Notes under the pieces: generated by a model
Seen by the model: only the letters and a program-made list of their open reading frames with translations
Databases searched by the model: none
What the model was told of the DNA's origin: nothing
Source of the DNA: Leucocoprinus leucothites
Taxonomy: Eukaryota > Basidiomycota > Agaricomycetes > Agaricales > Agaricaceae
Reading direction: 5' to 3'
NCBI GenBank assembly: GCA_013368445.1
Contig: JAACJO010000021.1
Span: 558,001 to 622,000 of the forward strand
Length of the DNA: 64,000 bases
Made by a program: the position numbers and the translations under genes
Shown here: one piece after another, positions 1-10,029 of the stretch
Numbering within the stretch: position 1 is the stretch's first letter
Layout: the number at the start of each line of letters is the position of its first letter

Positions 1-434
1 TAGGAGACCAAGTTTGGTTAGATAACCAAAATCTCCCCTTGCCCTATGCTTCTAAGAAGCTCAACCAAAGAAGAGAAGGCCCCTTTACTATTATTAGAAA
101 GACCTCTCCAGTCAACTACAAACTCAAACTACCACCAAAGTGGAAAATTCACAACAAATTCCATGCCTCACTTCTCATGCCAGTAACTGAGATTGACATA
201 TATGGGAAATACAACCCTAAACCACCACCTATTCTTGTATCTGGAGAAGAACAATACAAAGTCGAAGCAGTCCTAAATCATAGAACTTGTAAACTATATT
301 CAGGAACAAAAGTAGAATACCTAATACGTCGGAAAGGATATGGACCAACTGAAGACTCATGAGAACCAGAGAAATATCTTGAAAATTCAAAAGAAATAAT
401 TCAAGAGTATAAAACCCAGCACAATCTCTCTTAA
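1..434 (+). pseudogene. Gyp1 copy 1 integrase C-terminus and chromodomain, nonsense-mutated
   Basis: The reading frame is open from the window edge to TGA at 360-362 and continues in the same frame to TAA at 432-434. It shows the post-core integrase motifs GPFTIIRK, NYKLKLPPKW and NKFHASLLMPV, then a chromodomain ending in YLIRRKGYGPTEDS. In copy 2 the codon at the stop position is Trp (EDSWEPEKN), so a TGG to TGA change created the stop. Chromodomains of this class steer integration to modified histones. The protein would have been part of the Pol polyprotein, whose protease, RT and integrase core lie outside the window. Confidence 0.8.
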
Positions 435-449
435 CATTCCCTAGCTTCA

Positions 450-1481
450 ATGACTACTCCAGAAGTCAGTGAACAACCAACAGTCCCAGTTTTTGGAACT
501 ATTATTTGCAAATCACCCTCACCTCTTACTCCTCCCATTACACTGACCAACACCATTGATGATGCAAACAAGGTCGAAGAAAGTCCTCATCTTGCCCCAT
601 TGCAAGAACAAGGCGCCCCCTCCCCTGCCAGAGATGGTACAGGTGGAAACACTAAGAGTGAAAACTCTTCACCCTATTCAGAGAATGCTACCCTTCAACG
701 TGCATTTCTCCGAGAACAAACAGTCATTGACTTTCTGTCTGCCTATGGCAGCAATCCTAGACTCACTTCATATGTATACAACATCAGGAATCGCCTTGAT
801 GCTCTTGCTTCTGCACAAAGTGAGTACAAGCATCTCCAGGAAGAAATGGACTTCTACATTGGTGAGCTGGCACACCATATCCCTCGGGGTCCCTATACTC
901 CGAACATCATCAGATGCATCCAATGCACCAACCCAGATGGAAATTACTTCGCTACACTCAACCATAAACAAGCTCCAAACAGACATTCACCACATCCTGA
1001 GTGCCCCTCAGCTAATGACCAAGGAGAAACTACCTCTCCTAGTGTCAAACCTCAGCAACATGATGATGTGGCTACATACAATGCCATATTACCGAGTACA
1101 CCCCCTCCAACACCTACTAACAAACCTCCTCGAAATCCCAATCAAGACGTGACTCAGACTAGATGTCTTGATCAAACCTGCAACATATGTCACAGAATGG
1201 GTCATATCAAGATGCTTTGCCTGGGATATCACTGCACCTGGTGTGATACTTTTGCCCCTGGCCATTTCACCAAGTATTGTTCCCAAAATCCTTATAAAGG
1301 AATTGCTCGATGGGATCTACCCCCAGTTGCCCTGGCAGCACTTTCCATTACCAAAGGAGTTGATGCTGCCAAGGCTCTTGCTCTGCAGTCCATCTCCAGA
1401 TCTACCAGAGTACAGCCCGGACAGCCCAGTGTATCAAACAGCAATCACTGTGCCCCCATCACCAATGCTGTTGGACTTTGA
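450..1481 (+). CDS. Gyp1 ORF3, zinc-knuckle protein downstream of pol
   Basis: A 343-codon ORF starts 16 nt after the end of pol, on ATG at 450. It has a Ser/Pro-rich start (about residues 1-80), a helical stretch (about 90-150) including RNRLDALASAQSEYKHLQEE, a Pro-rich linker, and a cysteine-rich block at about residues 240-280. The knuckle CNICHRMGHIKMLC fits CX2CX4HX4C, and a second Cys/His cluster, HCTWCDTFAPGHFTKYC, follows. This is Gag-like architecture, but it lies 3' of pol while a separate gag lies 5' in copy 2. The copy-2 counterpart is at 10030-11290. Just downstream (to about 1560) another frame is Pro/Asp-rich in both copies (SPDLPEYSPDSPVY), so an intron or frameshift may join it on. 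The function is unknown; nucleic-acid binding is inferred from the knuckle. Confidence 0.7.
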   Translation: MTTPEVSEQPTVPVFGTIICKSPSPLTPPITLTNTIDDANKVEESPHLAPLQEQGAPSPARDGTGGNTKSENSSPYSENATLQRAFLREQTVIDFLSAYGSNPRLTSYVYNIRNRLDALASAQSEYKHLQEEMDFYIGELAHHIPRGPYTPNIIRCIQCTNPDGNYFATLNHKQAPNRHSPHPECPSANDQGETTSPSVKPQQHDDVATYNAILPSTPPPTPTNKPPRNPNQDVTQTRCLDQTCNICHRMGHIKMLCLGYHCTWCDTFAPGHFTKYCSQNPYKGIARWDLPPVALAALSITKGVDAAKALALQSISRSTRVQPGQPSVSNSNHCAPITNAVGL

Positions 1482-1849
1482 TCCAAACAACATAATCCAA
1501 CATCCACAGCCATTAACACCACCACTCTCAGCCCCACCTACAACCCTCCTTTTACGCTGAGATGAGGGCATAAACCCGCACCATGAGGATGACAATATGG
1601 TCATCTCCAGACCTCAGTCCATTCCTCCTATCCAAACCATCGAGGATGAAGCCTGAATGGACATCCCTATCATGGCAGGACTACTTGCATCCATGAGGGA
1701 GAATGCCCCCTTACACCCCCATATGAAGATGGCAATTACAAATCTTATTACAATGATGAAGCCAACTTCAACATAGATGGTGAAGGTAATCTACCTTAGT
1801 GACTTAGATAGTTACTAAGATGTGGACATCTTAGCTAGGAAAGGGATAA
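1482..1849 (+). other. Gyp1 copy 1 3' internal tail with polypurine tract
   Basis: This stretch joins ORF3 to the 3' LTR. The frame coding for a Pro/Asp-rich tail stays open to about 1560 and then has stops. The purine run at 1838-1849 directly abuts the LTR and is the expected plus-strand primer site. The matching tract in copy 2 lies just above 9357 on the opposite strand. Confidence 0.65.
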
Positions 1850-2508
1850 TGTTATGTATATTGATTATATCTAGCATTTGTTCCATCTACAATATGAAGT
1901 CAATATTAGCTTTACTTAAGTAATATCGCAATTATATTTCCCTTCTATTTGTTATTGTTTTCTTTATCTTGTTTTGACTTGGTTACTTTGTTTCATTATG
2001 ACTTGTTATGACTTGTTTTTGTTTGTGTTTTGATGACATGTGATTATTAAATATAGCTGCGCTATATTTGGACTTACCTTGTGATCAATCAGATGATCAA
2101 AGAAGAACTTCTTTAGAAGAACTTCTACAGCTTCTTTGACAGATCGCGTCTTATATAGTTTAATTAGCGTTAAGGAAGCTGTATGCTTCTCTTCTTTCAT
2201 TAGAAGCCCTTAGCCCTAGTTAATAATAGATACAGACTTGTATTATATATAAGTCATTGACATCTACCAAGGAGAAATATCATTTCTACTTGGTTAGGTG
2301 GAGACTCAATATGAGCCTTTATCTAAACAAAGTTGAATTGAACTTAAGCTCTAAGATCTCAATTACTAAAGTCTTAACTCTATAATCACCATATTATAAC
2401 TCTGACTTTGTAAACAAGTTTGTTGCTTACTGAGAAGGAGTCCCCTTTGATAAGATCTACTTGATACTTATCACACCAGCTTAGGACCAGGCTGGCATCA
2501 CTATAACA
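1850..2508 (+). repeat. Gyp1 3' LTR (copy 1)
   Basis: A 659-bp LTR bounded by TGTTATG and TATAACA, i.e. TG...CA ends. Related copies lie on the - strand at 3295-3944, 8920-9357 (truncated) and 15156-15820. A TATA box (2244-2253) stands about 28 nt before 2272-2291, the segment predicted to be the RNA 5' end and complementary to the primer-binding site seen in copy 2. The 3' flank (2509 on) is sequence of the Gyp2 family. Confidence 0.85.
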
Positions 2509-2593
2509 TTGGGTTTCAGGTCAAATCACTTTCTGATCTACTCTGCAACCAGATCTCACTGCTCCTTCTGTCTGCACACCTATTTCTGCCAAA

Positions 2594-3294
2594 TTGCCAG
2601 CTCCTGATACAATCTCACCACTTTCTGATTCTTCTCCTTCTCAACCTGATGTTCAACTGATTGGCACAGCTGCATTTGTGCATGTCTGTTGTCAACCTGG
2701 CTTTATGCATTTTAGTCTGGATCTCTGGCACTCATCTGTGGCTGGAGCTGCTTCTTCTTCTTTGCAGGATCCCATCAACCTTTCTAATGTTCCTTTGGAA
2801 TATCATGAATTCACAGATATTTTCAGTAAATCCCATGCTAACACTCTTCCACCTTACTGACCTTATGACTTGTGCATTAATCTTGAGGAAGGCACTTCTC
2901 CTCCTGTTGGAACAATTTATTTGCTTTCATAGGTTGAGCTTGCTGCACTCCAAGAATTCATTGACAAAAACCTTTCCATTGGCTTTATTTGACCTTCTAA
3001 TTCTCCTCATGGTACTCCTGTTCTCTTCATCAAAAAGAAAGATGGCTCTCTTCAACTCTGTGTTGATTTCTGTGGTCCTAACTGGATCACTAGGAAAGAT
3101 TGCTACCCACTACTGCTCATCTCTGACTTGCTGGACTCTCTGCAAAAGGCTGGTATTTATACCAAGATTGATCTCCAACATGCTTATCATCTAGTTTGTA
3201 TTGTTGAAGGCAATGAGTGGAAAACTGCCTTCTGTACTTACTATGGTTCTTTTGAATGGCTGTTGATGCCTTTTGGTCTCACAAACACTCCTGG
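2594..3294 (+). pseudogene. Gyp2 reverse transcriptase, N-terminal part
   Basis: Read across frames, the segment gives the conserved gypsy linker and [62 protein letters not shown], and [20 protein letters not shown] at 3210-3290. Family members have HRPYD where this copy has Y*PYD, and VDFRG where it has VDFCG; both are C-to-T effects. The reading stops at TNTPG, where a solo LTR is inserted at 3295. Protein output is not expected. Confidence 0.8.
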
Positions 3295-3944
3295 TGTTAT
3301 AGTGATGCCAGCCTGGTCCTAAGCTGGCACGATAAGTATTGAGTAGATCTTATCAAAGGGGACTCCTTCTTGGTAAGCAACAAAGTCATTTACAAAGTCA
3401 GAGTTATAATATGGTGATTATAAGAGTAAAGACATTAGTAATTAAGATCTTAGAGCTTAAGTTCAATTCAACTTTGTTTAGATAAAGGCTCATATTGAGT
3501 CTCCACCTAACCAAGTAGAAATAATGTTTCTCCTTGGTAGATGTTGATGACTTATATACAATACAAGTCTATATCTAATATTAACTAGGGTCAAGGGCTT
3601 CTAATGAAAGAAGAGAAGCGTACAGCTTCCTTAACTCTAATTAAACTATATAAGACACAATCTGTCAAAGAAGCTTTAGAAGTTCTTCTTTGATCATCTG
3701 ATGCAATCATGAGACTAGTCCAAATATAGCATAGCTATATTTAACAATTACATGTCATCAAATATAAACAAAACCAAACATGACATAACAAGTTATAACA
3801 AGTCAAAGTAAATGAGTCAAAACAAACTAAAGAAAATAAGAACAAATAGAAAGAAAACATAATTGTGATATTATCTAAGTAAAGCTAATATCAACTTTGT
3901 ATTGTAAAGGAAACAAATGTTAGATATAATCAATATACATAACA
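3295..3944 (-). repeat. Solo LTR of Gyp1 inside Gyp2 RT
   Basis: The 650-bp sequence is the reverse complement of the Gyp1 LTR (TGTTATAG start, CATAACA end as read on +). Flanks are CCTGG (3290-3294) and CCTGC (3945-3949), a 5-bp target duplication with one mismatch. Removing it restores the RT reading from TNTP into AFQQFMND. A solo LTR implies LTR-LTR recombination of a once complete Gyp1. Confidence 0.85.
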
Positions 3945-4031
3945 CCTGCTGCCTTCCAGCAATTTATGAATGACATCTTTAAGGATCTTCTTGATACATG
4001 CATAACCATTTATCTTGATGATATTCTCATA
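3945..4031 (+). pseudogene. Gyp2 RT fragment with YLDD box
   Basis: This short piece between the solo LTR and the Tc1 element reads CFQQFMNDIFKDLLDT then CITIYLDDIL. It includes the RT catalytic YLDD motif. The Tc1 element interrupts the frame directly behind it at a TA dinucleotide (4030-4031). The reading resumes at 6003 with YSEDINSH. Confidence 0.75.
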
Positions 4032-4378
4032 CAGTGGCTCAAAAAACTGTCCCAATGTTTTCATACTTTGGACATATTTGCTAATACCATGGCAGATATA
4101 TGGCCTAGCATCCTGAAATTATTCACACAGGTACCTTGACATATTGGGCGCATATATTCCCATGATCACATGACCTTGCACATCAATGAATTATTAATGA
4201 ATTATCGAAAATATCTACTCATTGGGACAGTTTTTTGACCCCCTGTCAGCCTCCCAGTATCTACCTTGTAACATGCCAGGGGAGCATCAGGGCAGGCGTG
4301 GGAGTCATAAACAAGATCATGTGACCTTGGTTGACATGTTGAGATGGCTACAACTGTCTTTCTTCCTACCACTACATC

Positions 4379-5781
4379 ATAAAAGCTATCTCCTCTATCC
4401 AATACTCCCAAGTCACTTCTCTTCTCAAAGATGGCTATTCCTTGCACCAGATTGAACATAAAACTGGTCTAGGCAAGTCTACTCTGTCTGACCCTGTCAC
4501 ACCCCAAACTGTCAGAAATACCCTTCAGGATAATAGATTTCACTCTGTAACCAAGATCAAATGACCTCTACTCAAAAAGCAACATCATGAGGAATGCCTT
4601 GACTTTGCACATGAACATAGGAATTGGATAGTGGAGGACTGGAAGAGGGTGTTGTAGACAGATGAAACAAAGATCAACAGGATTGGGTCAGATGGAAAGG
4701 TGTATACCTAGAAGGAGAGGGGGGAACTACTGTCAGATAGGACCACTCTCCCTACTGTCAAACATGGAGGAGGTGGTAACATGATGGTGTGGGGTGTATG
4801 GGGTGGAATGGGGTAGGAAAACTGATAGAAGTTCAAGGGAATATGGATGCAGTGCAATACTGCGAGATTTTGGACAATGGAGTGGTGGAAAGCTTTGAAA
4901 TGTTAGAGATGGAGGAGGAGGAGAGGATATTCCAGCAGGATAATGACCCAAAACACATCTCAAAGCTGGGACAACAATGGTTTGTGGACCACTGTTAAGC
5001 GCGCAAACACTATGGATAGGGGGCCAATGTCAAGGACCGGTGGACAGAGGTGTGACAGAGGTAAGACAGGAGCCAGTCGTGGCCTCAACTTATGTGTTGT
5101 GCCGACTACTGATGCTTGACCCGGATTTCAGACAAGATAAGAGAGCTGAGGACAAACAGAGAGTAGAGGAAAGTAGCATATCGCTAAGTTGATTATCAGA
5201 CTGAGGAATCCAAGTACAAAGTCGTGCTACTTATATACGATGCTGAATATAGGATTGGATAAGGAAAACAAGCAAAGTAGTAAATGGAGAAATAATGAAA
5301 GTGGAGTCCGCAAATTTTACAAGGCTAGAAGATATAAAATTTACTATTAAATGGTTGTCAGAAAATTTTGACAAGGTGGTATGAATTAATAAAATGGAAG
5401 GTGTCAGAATAAGTCTGAAGGTGAAAGACCGATACAAACCGAAGTAACCGATATTCGAAAGCAGATAGGAGTTCATGAAAATAATACCAAGTTCGAACCA
5501 TCAGCCGTTCTTGAGGTTCAGCTCGTGACAACCACAACATTCAAGTGCTATCATGGCCTGCACAGTCCCCTGACCTAAATCCCATTGAACACCTCTGGAC
5601 CTACCTGAAGGACCAGCTGAAGGCATATGAAAGACCACCCAAGGGAGTATTTGAATTGTGGGAGAGGCTAGTAGAGGAGTGGAATAAGATTCCAGCAGAA
5701 AGGTGCCAAAGGCTGATAGAAACCATGCCCAGAAGGATTGAGGCAGTTATCAGGGCAAGAGGAGGTCATACAAAGTATTGA
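4379..5781 (+). pseudogene. Tc1-type transposase, broken
   Basis: Fragments match the transposase of copy 2: a helix-turn-helix part (YSQVTSLLKDGYSLHQIEHK-like, partly deleted), a DDE part from EDWKRVL* to the C-terminus, FQQDNDPKH, then after the solo LTR, QSPDLNPIEHLW and the end RARGGHTKY with stop at 5779-5781. Lesions are a Met codon changed to ATA at 4379, TGG to TAG twice (about 4656 and 4710), a lost G near 4797, the internal deletion and the LTR insertion. No function remains. Confidence 0.85.
4993..5530 (+). repeat. Solo LTR2 inside Tc1 copy 1
   Basis: A 538-bp TG...CA unit (TGTTAAGCGC to CTCGTGACA) flanked by perfect 5-bp duplications ACCAC at 4988-4992 and 5531-5535. It splits the transposase codons for WFVD and NNIQVL. 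Related copies lie at 9490-10029 and 36842-38995. A TATATA motif near 5232 suggests + orientation. No internal region of this family is in the window. Confidence 0.88.
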
Positions 5782-6002
5782 GTAGGTAGATAACAGAGGG
5801 TCAAAAAACCCAATGAGTAGATATTTTCGATAATTCATTAATAATTCATTGATGTACAAGGTCATGTGATCATGGGAATATATTGCCCAATATATCAAGG
5901 TACCTGTGTGAATACTTTCAGGATGCTAGGCCATATATCTGCCCTGGTATTAGCAAATATGTCCAAAGTGCGAAAATATTGGGACAGTTTTTTGAGCCAC
6001 TG

Positions 6003-6310
6003 TATACTCAGAGGACATTAATTCACATCACAAACACATTTGTGAAGTCTTTAAAAGGTTGCACCAAAATGGCCTTTATGCTCACACTGATAAATGTGAG
6101 TTCCACACTGACACAGTTGAATACCTTGGCTATATTCTTTCTCCAGATAGTCTGAAAATGTCAGAAGAAAAGGTAAAAATTATCCAGGATTGGCCCAAAC
6201 CAAAGAAGGTCAAGGACATACAATCCTTCCTTGGTTTTGCAAATCCCTATTGTTGTTTTATTTATAGTCATTCTGATATTGTTGTACCACTAACTTGTCT
6301 TATGTGAAAA
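6003..6310 (+). pseudogene. Gyp2 RT C-terminal part
   Basis: After the Tc1 element the frame continues YSEDINSHHKHICEVF-like and then QNGLYAHTDKCEFHTDTVEY, LGYILSPDSLKM, VKIIQDWPKPKKVKDIQSFL and GFANPYC. These are the thumb and connection motifs of gypsy RT. A stop follows at about 6303. Confidence 0.75.
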
Positions 6311-6315
6311 CACAT

Positions 6316-7271
6316 ACAGCAGAACTTTGACAAAAAGGCTCATAAGGCTTTTAACTCCCTTAAGGAGACCTTTACACATGCACCAGTTCTTACCCATTGG
6401 ATTCCTGATACACAAATTATTGTGGAAACCAATGCCTCTGACTATGCCCTGGTAGCCATACTCTCTATCATTGCTTTTCATTCCTGTACATTTTCCACAT
6501 CCAAGCTTAACTACAACACCCACAACAGAACTGCTTGCAATTTTTGAAGCATTCCAAATCTGGTGCCATTATTTTGAAGGTACTGTGCTTCCTATAGATG
6601 TGGTCACCAATCATAAGAACCTTGAGTATTTCTCTACCACAAAGATACTAATGCACAGACAGGCCAGATGGTCTGAGTACCTATTGCAGTTCAACCTTGT
6701 CATTAGATTTAGACCTGGTAAACTTGGAATGAAACCAGATGCCCTAACTAGATGTTGGGACATCTACCCAAAAGGGAGGAATAATAGCTATGCCATGGTT
6801 AATCCTCACAATTTCCAACCTATCTTTACTAATAAACAACTTTCTACTTCTATTTGTGCTTCATATCTCTATACACCTGTGCTGCACACTGGTCTTATTA
6901 TGGACATTTCACAACTTTGCACAGATATTCTTTCTGCTATTTCTACTGATGATTCTGTTTCCAATCATTTTGCTCATCCAGAGGGTCACTGGTCCAAAGA
7001 CTCTGAGAGTTTCTTGTTACTTGATGGTAGAATCTATGTTCCTGATACTACCAATCTCCATTTGTGCATTTTGCAGTACTATCACAACCATGCACTCACT
7101 GGCCATTTTGGTCAAAACAAAACTCTAGAACTTATTCACTATGAGTATACATGGCCAAATATCCATGACTTTGTCAAGGATTACTGCAAAAGTTGTGTTA
7201 CCTGTTTGAGATTGAAAGCTCAACACCATCACCATTATGGAACTCTCAAGCAACCTCCCATACCATTGTGA
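6316..7271 (+). pseudogene. Gyp2 RNase H and integrase zinc domain
   Basis: The region holds the tether to RNase H (KAFNSLKETFTHAPVLTHW, ETNASDYAL), then a 266-codon open stretch from 6471 with NHKNLEYFSTTKILMHRQAR, FRPGKLGMKPDALTR and the integrase H2C2 finger (HNHALTGHFGQNKT ... CKSCVTC). The family motif TDHKNLEYF has become TNHKNLEYF here. The frame ends at TGA 7269-7271, where the integrase core should begin. Confidence 0.75.
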
Positions 7272-8280
7272 TCTTGGGATTCAATTTCTATGGATTTCAT
7301 TGAAAAACTTCACCCTGAAGGTGATAGTCAGACTGAATGAACTAACCAAACTCTTGAACAGTACTTGTGCATTTATTGCAACTACCAACAGAGTTAGCTA
7401 AGTTTGCTTTCAATAATTCTCCATCTGCTACCACTGGTATCTCTCCATTCTTTGCTAATAAAGGTTACAATCTTTTGGAATTATATTAGCTACTATGTTC
7501 AGGCAATCAAAGAAATGCCCCCATCTCCATTCTTGTTCCATAGTAGATCTTATTGTCATTCTATCATTTAAATACAATAGAGTAAGACATGTATTCCTTG
7601 CTGCTTTGCCCCCAAATACACCTGCTTTTTCATCCTCTCACACAATCCTGATATCACAGTTCACCCTGAGAGGGATCTCGCATCAGCTCATGCTCATGAC
7701 TTTGCTGTGGATTTAGACAAACTACATTCAACTCTCAAGTTGGAAATCACTCATGCCCAGTGTCACTATCAGGCCAATGCTGATGATTACTCTCTTGTTG
7801 CACCTGCATTCAAGATTGGTAATAAGGTCTTTGTCAAAGCACTGTACTTCTGCACAACAAGACCTTTGAAGAAACTCTCTGAAAAATACCTTGGACCCCA
7901 CAAAATTATTTCCCAACCAGGTTCACATTCTTTCACTCTTTGACTTCCTGACTCTATACATACTGTTCATCCTGTATTCCATGTTTCCAATGCTCAAACC
8001 TTTCACTCCCAGCTCCATTCCAAATCATGTCACATCACCACCACCTGTAGTGGAGGTTGATGGAGAACCAGAATACAAAGTTGATTGCATTGTTGATTCA
8101 AAGATTGATTGACATTGATGCACTTGTAAACTTCTTTATAAAGTAGTATGGCTTGGTTACCAAGATACAGACAAAGCAGAGTCATGGTTACCTGCAACAG
8201 AGCTCAAACATGCCATAGACCTAGTTTCCAACTTCCACCACATGTACCCCAATAAGCCTGGACCTCTCACTTTACTCTAA
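7272..8280 (+). pseudogene. Gyp2 integrase core remnants, C-terminus and chromodomain
   Basis: After the stop, SISMDFIEKL keeps the first catalytic Asp. A deletion then joins it to the last core helix (TNQTLEQYLCIYCNY), so the second Asp and the Glu region are gone. Further on are FKIGNKVFVKALYF, LSEKYLGPHKIISQPGSHSF, HPVFHVSMLKPF and a chromodomain tail (WLGYQDTDKAESWLPATEL), ending at the stop 8278-8280. Several frameshifts and stops interrupt the reading. Confidence 0.7.
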
Positions 8281-8919
8281 ACTACTCACTATCATTTTCA
8301 ATCTTTTATAGACATTTTTCACATGTGTTTCATAACATTCTTTTTCATTCCAAGTTGATATTCCCAGTCCTTAACATCTCACTTTTGATTTCCCTTTCTT
8401 TTTCACACCCATACTCACTTCATTCTGCCAAGAACATCATACATTTCCAACCAAAAGAACCAAGAAAACAAAATATCCAAGTAGTATACAGTTATTCTTT
8501 ACTAAAAGCAGTGACAATGACAACAACAATATTCATAGTCCTTTCATTATCATCCTTCCTTTCATTCCTCCCTCCTTCCCTTATTTCTGATACCCACATC
8601 CCACACCATCCTTCAATCTCTGTGCCACTGCTAACTTCACCTCCTCAATTGCCAAGAGCCTGTCCAGTTGTCTTCCATGCACCTATAAAACCCTCATCTT
8701 CTCCCTTGCTGCCAACACCCACTCATCCAATGCACTAACCTGCTGTTCCAACATAACTCAATTCTGAAGCTGCACCTGAGTATTCTCCCTCATTATTACT
8801 TCAAGGTTGTCCACTGCTGATGATAGATGTGTGACTTTGTGCAAAAGACTTGGGGAATGACCAGGAGCTTGTGATAGTTGGGATGGAAGGGGCTGAGGAG
8901 ACTTCCATGCAATTTTAAT
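8281..8919. other. Non-coding stretch between Gyp2 and Gyp1 copy 2
   Basis: AT- and pyrimidine-rich sequence with a low-complexity open frame (8325-8738) that has no recognisable motif. It may be the 3' part of Gyp2, but no LTR end or polypurine tract could be placed. It ends where the truncated Gyp1 LTR begins near 8920. Confidence 0.4.
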
Positions 8920-9357
8920 CCACCTAACTAAGTAGAAACAATGTTTCTCCTTGGTAGATGTTGATGACTTATATACAATACAAATCTAATATTAACTAGG
9001 GTCAAGGGCTTCTAATGAAAGAAGAGAAGCACATGGCTTCCTTAACTCTAATTAAACTATATAAGACACGATCTGTCAAAGAAGCTTTAGAAGTTCTTTT
9101 TTGATCATATGACATGGTCATGAGACTAGTCCAAATATAGCGCAGCTATATTTAACAATCATATGTCATCAAAACATAAACAAAACCAAACATAATATAA
9201 TATGTCATAACAATTCAAAGTAAATAAGTTAAAACAAACTAAAGAAAACAATATCAAATAAAAGAGAAAATATAATTGCAATATTACTTAAGTAAAGCTA
9301 ATATCAACTTCATATTGTAAAGGAAACAAATGTTAGATATAATCAATATACATAACA
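8920..9357 (-). repeat. Gyp1 copy 2 3' LTR, truncated
   Basis: 438 bp matching the U3 side of the Gyp1 LTR, ending in CATAACA at 9357. The other side stops near 8920, shortly after the predicted RNA start, so most of R/U5 is missing. The junction is abrupt, with unrelated sequence to the left. Confidence 0.8.
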
Positions 9358-9489
9358 TTATGTCTTTCCTAGCTAAGATGTCCACATCTTAGTATCTATC
9401 TAAGTCACTCAAGTAAATTACCTTCACCATCTATGTTGAAGTTGGCCTCATTATTGTAATAAGATTTGTAATTGCCATCTTTGTATGGT

Positions 9490-10029
9490 TTTTAAGCATG
9501 CAAATGCTAAGGATAGGGAGCTGATGTCAAGGACCGGGTGGACAGAGGTGTGACAGAGGTAAGGCAGGAGCCAGTTGTCAGACACGGGAGTGGGTCATGG
9601 CCTCAACTTATGTGTTGTGCTGACTACTGACGCTTGACCCGGATTTCAGACAAGATAAGAGAGCAGAGGAAAGTAGCGTATTGCTAAGTTGATTATCAGA
9701 CTGAGGAATCCAAGTACAAAATCATGCTACTTATATACAATGCGGAATATAGGATTGGATAAGGAAAACAAGCAAAGTAGTAAATGAAGAAATAATCAAA
9801 GTGGAGTCCACACATTTAACAAGGCTAGAAGGTATAAAATTTACTATTAAATGATTGTCAGAAAATTTCAACAAGGCAGTATGAATTAATAAAATGGAAG
9901 ATGTCAGAATAAATCTGAAGGCAAAAGACTGATAGAACTGATGTAACTGATAGGCAAAAGCAGATAAGAGTTCATGAGAATATTACTAAGTCTGAACCTT
10001 CAGCCATTCTAGAGGACCAGCTCGTGACA
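9490..10029 (+). repeat. Solo LTR2 in Gyp1 copy 2
   Basis: 540 bp related to 4993-5530, flanked by perfect ATGGT duplications at 9485-9489 and 10030-10034. Its first dinucleotide is TT instead of TG, a point change. Without it, the sequence joins as in Gyp1 copy 1 around 1710-1730. Confidence 0.85.

Larger units (their letters stand above)
1..2508 (+). mobile_element. Ty3/gypsy element Gyp1, copy 1 (3' part)
   Basis: The 3' end of an LTR retrotransposon enters from the left edge. In order it holds the integrase C-terminus with chromodomain, a separate zinc-knuckle ORF, a polypurine tract at 1838-1849 and a 3' LTR (1850-2508). The same order occurs on the - strand in copy 2 (8920-15820), which confirms the family. 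The name Gyp1 is used only here. The chromodomain after the integrase places it among chromoviruses of the Ty3/gypsy superfamily. The copy is not functional, because a TGA interrupts the chromodomain. Confidence 0.85.
4032..6002 (+). mobile_element. Tc1/mariner element, copy 1 (decayed, with nested LTR)
   Basis: Ends are CAGTGGCTCAAAAAAC and its inverse, flanked by TA at 4030-4031 and 6003-6004, the hallmark of Tc1/mariner insertion. It matches the copy at 37141-38733. It differs by an internal deletion of about 160 bp near 4473 (between short TCTACT repeats) and by a 538-bp solo LTR2 with duplicated target at 4993-5535. The right TIR has lost a few bases of the inner motif near 5808. The element sits just behind the YLDD box of Gyp2 RT. 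Confidence 0.9.
2509..8280 (+). mobile_element. Decayed Ty3/gypsy element Gyp2, split by later insertions
   Basis: Pieces of one pol gene run left to right: the protease-RT linker and RT (2594-3294), RT after a solo LTR (3945-4031), RT after a Tc1 insertion (6003-6310), RNase H and the integrase zinc domain (6316-7271), and integrase plus chromodomain remnants to a stop at 8278-8280. The RT is the common basidiomycete gypsy type. Stops and Arg losses are frequent and mostly fit C-to-T change at CGN codons. No LTR of its own was found; 2509 is simply where the upstream Gyp1 LTR ends. Confidence 0.8.

Noticed and set aside
8325..8738. 137-codon open frame after Gyp2
   Set aside because: Low complexity (Ser, Pro, Leu, His), no motif, no counterpart in another copy; likely chance in pyrimidine-rich DNA.
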